Shown piece after piece: positions 1 through 9,526 of a DNA stretch of 64,000 nt; within the stretch, counting starts at the first letter, position 1; each line of letters begins with the position of its first letter. This DNA is from Natronospira proteinivora (GTDB lineage Bacteria; Pseudomonadota; Gammaproteobacteria; Natronospirales; Natronospiraceae): contig NZ_JALJYF010000001.1 of the NCBI RefSeq assembly GCF_024170465.1, positions 1,364,001 through 1,428,000 of the forward strand, read 5' to 3'. The position numbers and the translations under genes were made by a program. Below the pieces are notes generated by a model. It searched no databases. It saw nothing but the letters and a program-made list of their open reading frames with translations, and was not told where the DNA came from.

Positions 1-231
1 TTCGGTCTGGCCGAGACCCCTCGCTTGGCAGACGGGCGCCTGCCGGTGGTTTTCCACCTGCTCTCCCCGGCGGGTCGCCCCCTGGCCGTCACCGCTGATC
101 TGGCCAGTTTCTGGCGGCAAGCCTACCCGGAGGTGCGCAAGGACATGCGGGGCCGCTACCCCAAGCATCCCTGGCCAGAAGACCCCTTGAGCGCTACTCC
201 GACCCGGCGAACCAAGGGCCGGCCCCGCTAG
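1..231 (+). CDS. hrpB: ATP-dependent helicase HrpB, C-terminal end (partial)
   Basis: The reading frame is open from the first base and encodes the last 76 residues of a protein whose 5' part lies outside the window. The tail carries the LLSPAGRPL, TADLASFW and RGRYPKHPWPEDP blocks and ends in a basic PTRRTKGRPR segment. This is the typical C-terminus of the DEAH-box helicase HrpB. The helicase core is not visible, so activity cannot be judged. The next gene is convergent. A 6-bp inverted repeat (AGGGCT/AGCCCT, 233-251) without a T-run lies between the two stops. Confidence 0.85.
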   Translation, partial: FGLAETPRLADGRLPVVFHLLSPAGRPLAVTADLASFWRQAYPEVRKDMRGRYPKHPWPEDPLSATPTRRTKGRPR

Positions 232-250
232 CAGGGCTCTATACCAGCCC

Positions 251-1054
251 TTAGAAGCTGCCCAGAAGCCGTGAGACGGAACGACGCCCCATGAAACGAT
301 CCACCTGAACACCCTCGGCATCAAAAAGCAGCGTGGTGGGAACCCCATAGGCCCGCCAGTCCCGCATCAATTGCTGCTTGGGATCCAGAACCACGGTAAC
401 GTTGGACGGCCAATCGTTTTCATGTTCCGCCAGATAGGCATGCACTTCTTCCGGCTGCTCGCCCACGTTCACCAGCAGCCATTGGGATTCCGGCTGCTCC
501 CTGGCGGCATCAATCAGATCCGGCATCATCTGCCGACAGACGCCGCACCAGCTTGCCCACAGAAAAACCCCACTGGCTTGGCCGGCGGATTCCGCCTGCA
601 GCGACGTCGCTTCCCCCTCCAGAGTAAAGACCGTTTCCGCCTCCGCCAGCTCAAGCGGCTCGGGCTGAAGATTGTGGACCACCACCCAGCCCACCAGCGC
701 CACCACCAGCGCGGGCGCCACAGCGGCTGAAAGCCAGCGAAGCGCCAGACCCCGGAACAGTACAAAGCCTGCCGTGATCAGGCCCATGGCCACCACTGCG
801 CCCCAAAGGGTGTAACCGTCCTGCCAGATATAAAGCGCCTGCCAGGGGGCATCGGCGTACAGGGCCGGGTATTGGATGACATGGCCCAGACGTCCGCCCA
901 GAACTGCGGCAATCAATACGCCGGTCACCCAGCCGTTGATGCCCGGTTCCCGACGCTGGAGGAGCTGGGCAGCCAGCAGCAGGGCAGCCGCCGTCAACAG
1001 GAGGACCAGGCGGTCCAGGGGCAATACCAGGGGGCCGAGACTGACACTATCCAC
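251..1054 (-). CDS. Membrane thiol-disulfide reductase: truncated Lgt-like domain fused to a TlpA-like thioredoxin domain
   Basis: The 267-residue protein has two parts. Residues 1 to about 125 are membrane segments resembling the N-terminal half of prolipoprotein diacylglyceryl transferase, including a GGRLGHV block. The later Lgt regions with catalytic arginines are absent, so lipidation activity is not expected. Residues about 140-267 form a TlpA/thioredoxin-like domain with a WASWCGVC active site and the cis-proline segment GVPTTLLF. The thioredoxin domain probably faces the periplasm and reduces disulfides or supports cytochrome maturation. TlpA proteins with such an N-terminus are known in Proteobacteria; the role of the Lgt-like part is unclear. 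Confidence 0.8.
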   Translation of the reverse strand: MDSVSLGPLVLPLDRLVLLLTAAALLLAAQLLQRREPGINGWVTGVLIAAVLGGRLGHVIQYPALYADAPWQALYIWQDGYTLWGAVVAMGLITAGFVLFRGLALRWLSAAVAPALVVALVGWVVVHNLQPEPLELAEAETVFTLEGEATSLQAESAGQASGVFLWASWCGVCRQMMPDLIDAAREQPESQWLLVNVGEQPEEVHAYLAEHENDWPSNVTVVLDPKQQLMRDWRAYGVPTTLLFDAEGVQVDRFMGRRSVSRLLGSF

Positions 1055-1111
1055 GGGGAGAACACCAATATGGTTTAAGGTAGAACTCAGATGATAACAA
1101 AGGACAATGCC

Positions 1112-1849
1112 ATGAAGGCCACACTGCTCTCCCTGACCATCATGTTCCTTGCCAGTGCTTGCAGCTTGTTTACCCCCCGCCCCGAAACCCCCATGCCGAT
1201 GGACCGGGCTCAGGCCGAGCCGGAATCCGATACCCTATTGGTCCTGCTGCCCGGACGCCAGTCACGCGGCCCGGACTTTCGCAAGCAGGGCTTTCTGGCA
1301 CCGGCCAAATCAGCCGGGCTGGATGTGATCGCCGCTGATGCCCACTTTGGCTATTACTTGGAAGAAAGCGTGACCCGCCGCCTGCACGAAGACATCGTCC
1401 AGCCGGCCCGTGAACAGGGTTATGAGGAAATCTGGCTGATGGGGATCTCCCTGGGGGGACTGGGTGCGGCCTTGTACCTTTCCGATTATCCCGGTGAGGT
1501 GGACGGCCTGATCCTGCTGGCCCCTTACACGGGCGCTGATGCACTGCGCGACGAGATTGCCGATGCCGGCGGTCTCATGGCCTGGAACGGCCAGTCCGAT
1601 GCCGGTAAGACCCATGAGCGTGAGGCCTGGCGGGCCCTACAACACTGGATCGGACAGAATCAGCCTCCGCGCCTGATTATCGGTTACGGGGAAGAGGACA
1701 GTTTTGCCAAGGCCAACCAGCTGATTGCCGACCCGCTGCCAGCAGAACAGGTCTATACCCGGGCAGGCCGCCACAACTGGTCAGTCTGGACCCCCCTCTG
1801 GGAGGCTATTCTGGATGATCATCACTTGCCCCGAGAGGCGTCGAATTGA
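1112..1849 (+). CDS. Alpha/beta-hydrolase fold lipoprotein
   Basis: This is a 245-residue protein if the ATG at 1112 is used; it gives a lipoprotein signal peptide with a lipobox ending LASAC. An in-frame ATG at 1091 would add seven polar residues before the signal and is less likely. The nucleophile elbow GISLGG has its serine at about residue 113, followed by an Asp/Glu-containing segment (YGEEDSF) and a late histidine (GRHNWS), as expected for a serine hydrolase. The substrate cannot be told. The protein is probably anchored to the outer membrane. It is divergent from the TlpA-like gene, with about 57 bases between the starts. Confidence 0.75.
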   Translation: MKATLLSLTIMFLASACSLFTPRPETPMPMDRAQAEPESDTLLVLLPGRQSRGPDFRKQGFLAPAKSAGLDVIAADAHFGYYLEESVTRRLHEDIVQPAREQGYEEIWLMGISLGGLGAALYLSDYPGEVDGLILLAPYTGADALRDEIADAGGLMAWNGQSDAGKTHEREAWRALQHWIGQNQPPRLIIGYGEEDSFAKANQLIADPLPAEQVYTRAGRHNWSVWTPLWEAILDDHHLPREASN

Positions 1850-2070
1850 ATGGCGATGTAACGTTGCCTGATGTGTCATGTTCCAGAATGTGACGCTCAA
1901 AGCGGTGACATCGAATACCGTGTACCACCTCCCTGAATGCTGCTGCTGCCACCTCAATCCGCTCATGACGGCCTCTCCCGCGATTTCTGCCAGCCATTCT
2001 CAATACCTGGCACGCCATATGCACCTAGGAATGGCGAGTAAGTAATTTATCTCGAAACTCAGGAGGAAGT

Positions 2071-2493
2071 ATGAAGATTCGTACCGCACTGATCACGTTT
2101 GCCACTGCCGGTTTCCTGGCTAGCCCCCTGGCTATCGCTCAGGGTCAGCCCCAGCCTCAGGAACAGCAGCAGCAACAGCAGCAGCAAGAAGCTCAGCCGA
2201 TGCCGCAGGAGCAGGAAGCCCCGGAAGTGAGCGATTCTCAGGTGGAAGCATTTGTTGATGCCTATGTGGCGGTCAACGATGTGCGCGAAGACTACACCGA
2301 GCGCCTGCAGAATGCCGAGGACCAGGAAGAAGCTCAGCAGCTGCAGCAGGAAGCCAACGATGCCATGAGCGATGCCATTGCCGAAAGTGGCATGGACGTT
2401 GAGGAATATCAGGAAGTCGCCATGGCGGTGAATGCTGATCCGGAAGTGCGTGAACAGGTCACCGAAATGCTGGAAGAGCGTGGTGCCTTGTAA
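2071..2493 (+). CDS. DUF4168-domain exported protein with Gln-rich linker
   Basis: The 140-residue protein starts 7 bases after a strong AGGAGG site. It has a signal peptide (cleavage near AIAQ), a glutamine-rich linker at about residues 26-50 encoded by a CAG/CAA run, and an acidic helical domain with the VEAFVDAYVAV and DPEVREQV blocks of DUF4168. DUF4168 proteins are small and exported, and their function is unknown. The gene stands alone and is followed by a strong intrinsic terminator. About 220 bases upstream are non-coding with no promoter I can assign. Confidence 0.8.
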   Translation: MKIRTALITFATAGFLASPLAIAQGQPQPQEQQQQQQQQEAQPMPQEQEAPEVSDSQVEAFVDAYVAVNDVREDYTERLQNAEDQEEAQQLQQEANDAMSDAIAESGMDVEEYQEVAMAVNADPEVREQVTEMLEERGAL

Positions 2494-2552
2494 GCACTGA
2501 TTGGTGAAGAACGATGAGGAACGGCCGGGTCCCCCTCCCCGGCCTCATCGGG

Positions 2553-2579
2553 AGGCCCCGCTAGCGCGGGGCCTTTTTT
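2553..2579 (+). terminator. Intrinsic terminator of the DUF4168 gene
   Basis: A perfect 9-bp stem (AGGCCCCGC/GCGGGGCCT) with a TAGC loop is followed by six T. It lies 60 bases after the stop codon of the DUF4168 gene. Confidence 0.9.
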
Positions 2580-2620
2580 GTGGGTCATCGTGGAATTCCG
2601 GGGAGCATATCGAAGCCGAG

Positions 2621-2681
2621 GCCAGCTCATCCCACCACTGCTTAAATTCGGGAGGATCGAGTGCAGGGTGGGACTGGCCAG
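2621..2681. repeat. Dispersed imperfect repeat, copy A
   Basis: This stretch of about 61 bases resembles 30839-30900 in the same orientation at about three quarters of positions, including an identical GGAGGATCGAGTGC core and GCCAGCTCA at its left end. Both copies lie shortly downstream of an intrinsic terminator. In copy B the complementary strand encodes the C-terminus of a 77-residue protein (ALDPPG). Here the same strand also reads ALDPP but has no comparable full gene, so this may be a remnant. Confidence 0.5.
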
Positions 2682-2753
2682 GGCTGTGCGCGACAGGGAT
2701 GTCGCGCCCAGAGCCCCAGGGATGGGTCCATGCGGCCCTGGACAGTTCCACCC

Positions 2754-2984
2754 TGTACTCGAGCCGTGAAGTTTAAACAGAAACCAATACTCTCCGCTGG
2801 CTGTAGCTTGAACGGCCTCGAAAGTCGCTAATGAATATCGCTCCGAGCAGGCGGAGTTCGAACATAGTTCAGCGTTTCAATGGCTCGATGCCAAAGCACA
2901 GTCGTGTCAAAATCCTACGAAAAGATTCAAGCTGGGTCAGCCGGAAGTCGTGGTCTACTTTCAGGACTTCACGGCTCGATCACA
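2754..2984. repeat. Foldback (MITE-like) element, imperfect 231-bp inverted repeat
   Basis: Two arms face each other: TGTACTCGAGCCGTGAAGT at 2754-2772 and its near-perfect inverse at 2966-2984 (17 of 19 positions). Similarity continues inward with gaps; for example AGCTTGAA and TTCAAGCT pair about 40 bases further in. A small CTCCG/CGGAG hairpin sits near the centre. No gene is present. It may be a non-autonomous mobile element or an extragenic palindrome. No target duplication is evident. Confidence 0.45.
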
Positions 2985-3045
2985 TGGTGGGATGTTCCAG
3001 GGACGCTGTGAATCCATCCCTGAGACGCTCGGCAGGGAAGGCGGT

Positions 3046-5076
<2,031 letters not shown>

Positions 5077-5111
5077 TCAACCTCTGATTTTCATAATGGC
5101 GGTAAAAGGGG

Positions 5112-5870
5112 TTAGTCCTGCTCTGAAAGGCTGTCCTTGGCCAATTCACCGAGCGCCTGCTGATCCAGGATGCGCAAGTGCCGACGATCCACGGCGATCC
5201 AGCCCTTATTCTGAAATTTTTTCAGCACCCGGCTGACGGTCTCGGTAGCCAGACGCAGATAATTGGCAATATCCCGGCGGGACATGGCCAAATGGATATC
5301 GGTGGCGGAATAGCCCCGCTCTCCCAGGCGTTTGGCCAGATCCTGAAGGAAGGTGGCCATCCGTTCCTCGGCGGAATGATCTCCCGCCAGGGGCACCATG
5401 GCACTGATTTCCTTGCTCAACAAACGCATGATCTGGCGTTGCAGACCAGGAATATTACTTGCCAGTTCGGATAACTGCTGAAAGGGCAAAACACAGGCAC
5501 TGGCGGTATCCAGGGCCACCACACTGCACTGGTGATAATCCGGATGAATGGCGTCCAGTCCCACCAGTTCGCCCGGCAAATGGAAACCGATGACCTGTTC
5601 TTCACCCTCCCGGTTCACCGCGTAACTCTTGAAGGTACCCGAGCGGACCGCGTAGATGCTGCGCATGGCATCCCCTTTCCGGAACAGGTGATCCCCACCG
5701 TGCAGGGTTTTGGACTTCTCCACCACCTTGTCCAACCGTTCCACCTCGGCACGGGCAAGGCCCATGGGGACACAGAGTTCCTTCAGGGAACAATTGCTGC
5801 AGACACGCTTGAGTTCACGCAGGTCCAGGGGCTGGGCCTGGCTCGAAGCCATTGACATAACGCTTCCCAT
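5112..5870 (-). CDS. fnr: FNR/Anr-type oxygen-sensing transcription regulator
   Basis: The 252-residue CRP/FNR-family protein has the FNR cluster ligands C24, C27 and C33 (CSNCSLKELC), and the fourth cysteine lies in the LDTASACVLPF segment that matches E. coli C122. A cyclic-nucleotide-binding-like fold is followed by a helix-turn-helix whose recognition helix contains TETVSRVL. This has the E-x-x-S-R pattern that reads TTGAT half-sites. It should bind a 4Fe-4S cluster and switch genes on without oxygen. A matching palindrome lies between hemN and the usp gene at 9454-9467. The start at 5870 is the upstream-most ATG; ATGs at residues 5 and 7 are alternatives. Confidence 0.93.
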   Translation of the reverse strand: MGSVMSMASSQAQPLDLRELKRVCSNCSLKELCVPMGLARAEVERLDKVVEKSKTLHGGDHLFRKGDAMRSIYAVRSGTFKSYAVNREGEEQVIGFHLPGELVGLDAIHPDYHQCSVVALDTASACVLPFQQLSELASNIPGLQRQIMRLLSKEISAMVPLAGDHSAEERMATFLQDLAKRLGERGYSATDIHLAMSRRDIANYLRLATETVSRVLKKFQNKGWIAVDRRHLRILDQQALGELAKDSLSEQD

Positions 5871-5972
5871 ATCCGCTCAAATCAGACAACACCGAACGGC
5901 GCCCGGCGAAGTCCTACTTTAAGCCATCCGACAGCGCAGGCATAGCCCGCCACTTTGCCGGCACAGGGCGGC

Positions 5973-7979
5973 CTAAAGGGCTTCGAGCTCCTTGAGTACC
6001 AGGGCTTCCAAGTGACGACAATAGCGATCCAGATAGTTGAGCCCTTCGGAGGCACTGAACAACCAGGGGTTCATCAGGGTATGACGCAGCAGGAAGATAA
6101 AATTGCTGCTATTTTCACCATCCCCCTCCGACTGGAAGCTATCTGGATCCAACCCCAGCTTCTCGGTAAGTACCTGGCGGGCCTCCGGACTCAAACTGTC
6201 ATGGAATACGTTGGTCCGGGAACCAAAGAATTCCCGCATCTGGGGTGGCTGATCCGGCACCACCCGCAACTGCTCGTAAATCCGCTTGCCAAAACGGTTC
6301 AATGCCGGCGCGCTGTGATTACCCTCCGGGTTCAGGGCAATGCAGATCAGGTTGGTGTCCGGTTCGAAGGGCACCACCAGGCGCACCTTGCTCGCCAGTC
6401 GCTCGGCGGTTTCCTGCAATCGGTCATAAAGGTACTCGGTGCTGTGCACGGTGACCTCGGTGAGCTTGCCGAAACGCTTGTAGTCCAGGGGGAAGACCCG
6501 GTGGGTCACATAGGTAGCGGCCGCCATGGAGCCGGGCTTGGAGCCTTCCAGAATATAGCGACCCAGATTGCGCAGCAGGGTATCGGTGTCGGCTCCCTCC
6601 CCCGCCTCATCAAAGACATAGGCCGCATCCTCGCCCAGCAGTGTGGTGATCTCGCGGTTACGGGCAATGAAGGCCCCCACCCCGAAAGGCAAATACCCCA
6701 GCTTGTGGGGGTCCACGGTGACTGTGTCGGCATGCCGGATGGCGGCAAAGGCCTGATGGACCTCCAGGGAAGGGAAGTACTTGAAACCCCGGGCCACATC
6801 CTCGCGACGACGCAATCCACCGCCGGGCTCACGGAACAGGGCCGCCATATAACCCCCCCAGGCGGCATCCACATGGATGCCGAAGTCCAGGGCCGGCGCC
6901 TTGCGGCGCAAACGTTGGCGAATAGCGACGATGTCATCAATAGGGTCGATGGTGCCGTATTCGGTGGAGCCAAGAATCCCCACCACCGCCAGCACCGGCC
7001 GGCCCTCCTCCGCCAGCCGCGCCAGCTCGGCCTCCAGGGCCTTCGGGTCCAGGCGCATATGATCGGTCACCGGTACCGAAATCAGCTGGGCGGAACCAAA
7101 GCCCATCATCTTCATGGCCTTTTTCCAGCTGTAGTGAGCGGTGAGCGGGACCAGCACCACCGGCGGCTTGAGATCCGGATGGGCCGCATGAAAATCCGCC
7201 TGGCCCAAATGCTCCACCCTTGCCGATTCCAATTTTCGGGTAACACGCTGACGTGTCTGCTTGGGCAGGCCCTGCAAGGCTTCGGCCACCGCCTTTTGCA
7301 GGCGGACTACTGTATCCACATCCAGGTTGAACCAGGGCCATGGATCGGGGTCCTCCAGTGACAGCGGCTTGCGGATAATGGCCGCAGGGTCCAGACCCAG
7401 CTCCGCCATCACGGTTCGCGCCGCCAGAGGATAGTACTTGGCCGACCGCAGGTTCCAGAGCCCCTCATAGTTGGCCACCGTCCCTCCGGACGTCAGGTGT
7501 CCCCAGGCACAGGGACGCTGGGCGGGGTCCGTGTTGAAACCCATCATGTCGGCCAACTGACGTCCCGCTGCCAGCTCCAGGCGAACCGTCACCGGGGCCG
7601 CCTCTTCGGTGACGTTATTGGGGTTGTAGAGCGTGGTCACCAGATGAGCAATCAGGCCCGGCAGCAGCAGATCCGAGGCCATATGGCCGATGTAACGGGG
7701 GTTAAAGAAGGGGGCTGAATTCTTGAGATCCGCCGTCAAGCGGTGGAGCTCAGTCTTCATCCGGTCCACGAATTCCAGATAGCCTTCCGAGTGCAGCGCC
7801 CGGATGGGGATGGGGGGCGTATCCTGGGGATGCAGATTCCGGCGCCAATAGACATGATCCCGAAAGAACTCGAGGATCAGTTTTTCAAATAGTTCGTCAT
7901 TCTCACCGTAAGCCCCGAGAAAAAAGGGGCTAAACAGGGCATCCACTTCCGGGATCTGGTCCTGGCTCATAGGGTTCAC
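5973..7979 (-). CDS. Group II pyridoxal-phosphate decarboxylase, tyrosine/aspartate decarboxylase-like
   Basis: This is a PLP-dependent fold type I enzyme of 668 residues. The cofactor lysine is K426 in DPHKLGYLPFG. A stacking histidine lies in TAHYSWKKAM, and the aspartate holding the ring nitrogen lies in HVDAAWGGYM. Overall it resembles bacterial tyrosine decarboxylase (about 620 residues) and the PanP type of aspartate decarboxylase, and is longer than both. The substrate cannot be assigned from sequence alone. The first codon at 7979 is GTG; the ATG at 7970 (residue 4) is equally possible. It lies 25 bases after hemN on the same strand. Amino acid decarboxylation often supports acid resistance or anaerobic growth, which would suit the FNR neighbourhood. 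Confidence 0.8.
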   Translation of the reverse strand: MNPMSQDQIPEVDALFSPFFLGAYGENDELFEKLILEFFRDHVYWRRNLHPQDTPPIPIRALHSEGYLEFVDRMKTELHRLTADLKNSAPFFNPRYIGHMASDLLLPGLIAHLVTTLYNPNNVTEEAAPVTVRLELAAGRQLADMMGFNTDPAQRPCAWGHLTSGGTVANYEGLWNLRSAKYYPLAARTVMAELGLDPAAIIRKPLSLEDPDPWPWFNLDVDTVVRLQKAVAEALQGLPKQTRQRVTRKLESARVEHLGQADFHAAHPDLKPPVVLVPLTAHYSWKKAMKMMGFGSAQLISVPVTDHMRLDPKALEAELARLAEEGRPVLAVVGILGSTEYGTIDPIDDIVAIRQRLRRKAPALDFGIHVDAAWGGYMAALFREPGGGLRRREDVARGFKYFPSLEVHQAFAAIRHADTVTVDPHKLGYLPFGVGAFIARNREITTLLGEDAAYVFDEAGEGADTDTLLRNLGRYILEGSKPGSMAAATYVTHRVFPLDYKRFGKLTEVTVHSTEYLYDRLQETAERLASKVRLVVPFEPDTNLICIALNPEGNHSAPALNRFGKRIYEQLRVVPDQPPQMREFFGSRTNVFHDSLSPEARQVLTEKLGLDPDSFQSEGDGENSSNFIFLLRHTLMNPWLFSASEGLNYLDRYCRHLEALVLKELEAL

Positions 7980-8004
7980 ACCACTTTATTCTGCTTGAGA
8001 CGTT

Positions 8005-9384
8005 TCAAATGACGCGTGAAAAACGCTGCTGATTCTGCTCGGGACCATTATAGGCATCGAAAAGCATGGCCACATTGCGAAGCAGGTATCGGCCCTTGCG
8101 GCTCACCGTAAACCCATCATTATGAAATTCCAGCAAACCATCGTCTGCCATGCGGCGCAGGCCGGGAGCAGCCGCGGCAAAATAGCTCCAGAAATCCAGA
8201 TGGTGATGGCGGGTCACGGCATCCACATTCACCGTACCATTGCACATGATGGACTGAATGACCTGCTGGCGAATCCGATCGTCTGCCGACAACGCCAGAC
8301 CTCGGGCAATGGGCAGCTGTCCGGCCGCCACTTCGGCTTGCCAATCCCGAATATTGGCGATGTTCTGGCTGAAGCTGTCACCCACCTTGCCGATGGCGCT
8401 GGCGCCGAGGCCAATGAGATCACATTCGGCATGGGTGGAATAGCCCTGGAAGTTCCGCTGCAGCTGCCCCCGGTCCCGGGCTGCGACGAGGGGGTCGCCC
8501 GGACGCGCGAAGTGATCCATGCCGATATGCTCGTAACCGGCCCGCTCCAGTTCCTCCACCGCAGTGGACAGCAGCTCCAGCCTCAGGGCACTGTCCGGCA
8601 GAGCGTCGGCATTCATCAAGCCCTGAATGGGGAATCGCTCAGGGAGATGGGCATAGGCATAGATGGACAGACGATCTGGTCCCAATTCCACTACCTGCTC
8701 CAGGGTTCGGCGAAAACCCGCCACCGTCTGATAAGGCAAACCATAGATCAGATCGAAACTGAGGCTTTCCACCCCGGCACGGCGGGCGGCTTCCACCTGT
8801 TCGGCCACCATGGGCACCGGCTGAATGCGATTCACCGCCTCCTGGACCTTTGGGTCGAAATCCTGAATGCCCATGGACATGCGATCAAAGCCGATGTCGG
8901 CCAGGCCCGCCACATCCTGTGCACTGACCGAGCGGGGATCGATTTCAACGGAAAATTCGCGTTCGCCCCGCTCGGCAAAACGAAAGCCTGCAGACAGGGC
9001 ATCCAGCATGCCGGCCAGGGCATCCACATCGTGGAAAGTTGGGGTCCCACCACCGAGATGCAATTGCCTCAGCGTCCGGTCCCGGTCAAACAGGGCCGAT
9101 TGCAGTTCAATCTCGCGGGCCAGGTGGTCCAGGTAGGCTTCCCCCCGATCCGGTCGCCGGGTGATACTGCGATGACAGGCGCAATACCAGCAAGCCTGCT
9201 CACAGAAAGGCAGATGCACATACACGGAAAGATCTCTCGGAATGGGCTCCTCGTTGGAAGCCCGCACCATCTCCCGGTAAGCTGTGGCATCAAAGGTATT
9301 ACTGAATTGCAGTGCCGTGGGGTAGGAAGTGTAACGTGGGCCACGTCCCTCATAGCGCTGCATCAGGTCCGGATCGAATGACAT
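8005..9384 (-). CDS. hemN: Oxygen-independent coproporphyrinogen III oxidase
   Basis: This is a 459-residue radical-SAM protein. The cluster motif CxxxCxxCxC appears as CEQACWYCAC near residue 63, with HLPF before it, and LHLGGGTPTF near residue 112 is the SAM-binding glycine block. Length and motifs match HemN (about 457 residues), which decarboxylates coproporphyrinogen III to protoporphyrinogen IX without oxygen. HemN-like HutW/HemW proteins are shorter or lack the fourth cysteine. The promoter region carries a TTGAC-N4-GTCAA palindrome, so activation by the nearby FNR is likely. Confidence 0.95.
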   Translation of the reverse strand: MSFDPDLMQRYEGRGPRYTSYPTALQFSNTFDATAYREMVRASNEEPIPRDLSVYVHLPFCEQACWYCACHRSITRRPDRGEAYLDHLAREIELQSALFDRDRTLRQLHLGGGTPTFHDVDALAGMLDALSAGFRFAERGEREFSVEIDPRSVSAQDVAGLADIGFDRMSMGIQDFDPKVQEAVNRIQPVPMVAEQVEAARRAGVESLSFDLIYGLPYQTVAGFRRTLEQVVELGPDRLSIYAYAHLPERFPIQGLMNADALPDSALRLELLSTAVEELERAGYEHIGMDHFARPGDPLVAARDRGQLQRNFQGYSTHAECDLIGLGASAIGKVGDSFSQNIANIRDWQAEVAAGQLPIARGLALSADDRIRQQVIQSIMCNGTVNVDAVTRHHHLDFWSYFAAAAPGLRRMADDGLLEFHNDGFTVSRKGRYLLRNVAMLFDAYNGPEQNQQRFSRVI

Positions 9385-9453
9385 GGGTTTAACACTCCGC
9401 TGTCGTTCCTGGTTTGGATGCGACCAGCTTAAACAGCTGGGTGCTCACGCCCA

Positions 9454-9467
9454 TTGACCTGTGTCAA
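9454..9467. promoter_or_regulatory. FNR/Anr-type box in the hemN-usp divergent promoter
   Basis: TTGACctgtGTCAA is a perfect palindrome and matches the FNR/Anr consensus TTGAT-N4-ATCAA except for the fifth base of each half-site. It is centred about 76 bases upstream of the hemN start and 66 bases upstream of the usp start. It could serve either gene or both. Both gene types are classical FNR/Anr targets, and an FNR gene lies 3.6 kb away. Confidence 0.7.
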
Positions 9468-9526
9468 GCCGGAATCAATATTGCCCCCGAAAAGACCCAT
9501 AGCCCAAAAAAGGCGCCCGAATCACC

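Larger units (their letters stand above)
2494..3045. other. Gene-free interval between the DUF4168 gene and fadH
   Basis: No credible gene lies in these 550 bases. They hold the DUF4168 terminator, repeat copy A, the foldback element and, at 2998-3022, a weak CAGGGA/TCCCTG hairpin next to the fadH stop. The only open frames are overlapping, short and without ribosome-binding sites. Confidence 0.6.

Noticed and set aside
2161-2200. CAG/CAA run considered as a tandem-repeat or CRISPR-like array
   Set aside because: It is an in-frame glutamine tract of the DUF4168 protein. No spacer-repeat pattern exists anywhere in the window.
5955-7361. 468-codon plus-strand frame opposite the PLP decarboxylase
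   Set aside because: It is an antisense shadow; the minus-strand frame carries the full catalytic motif set.
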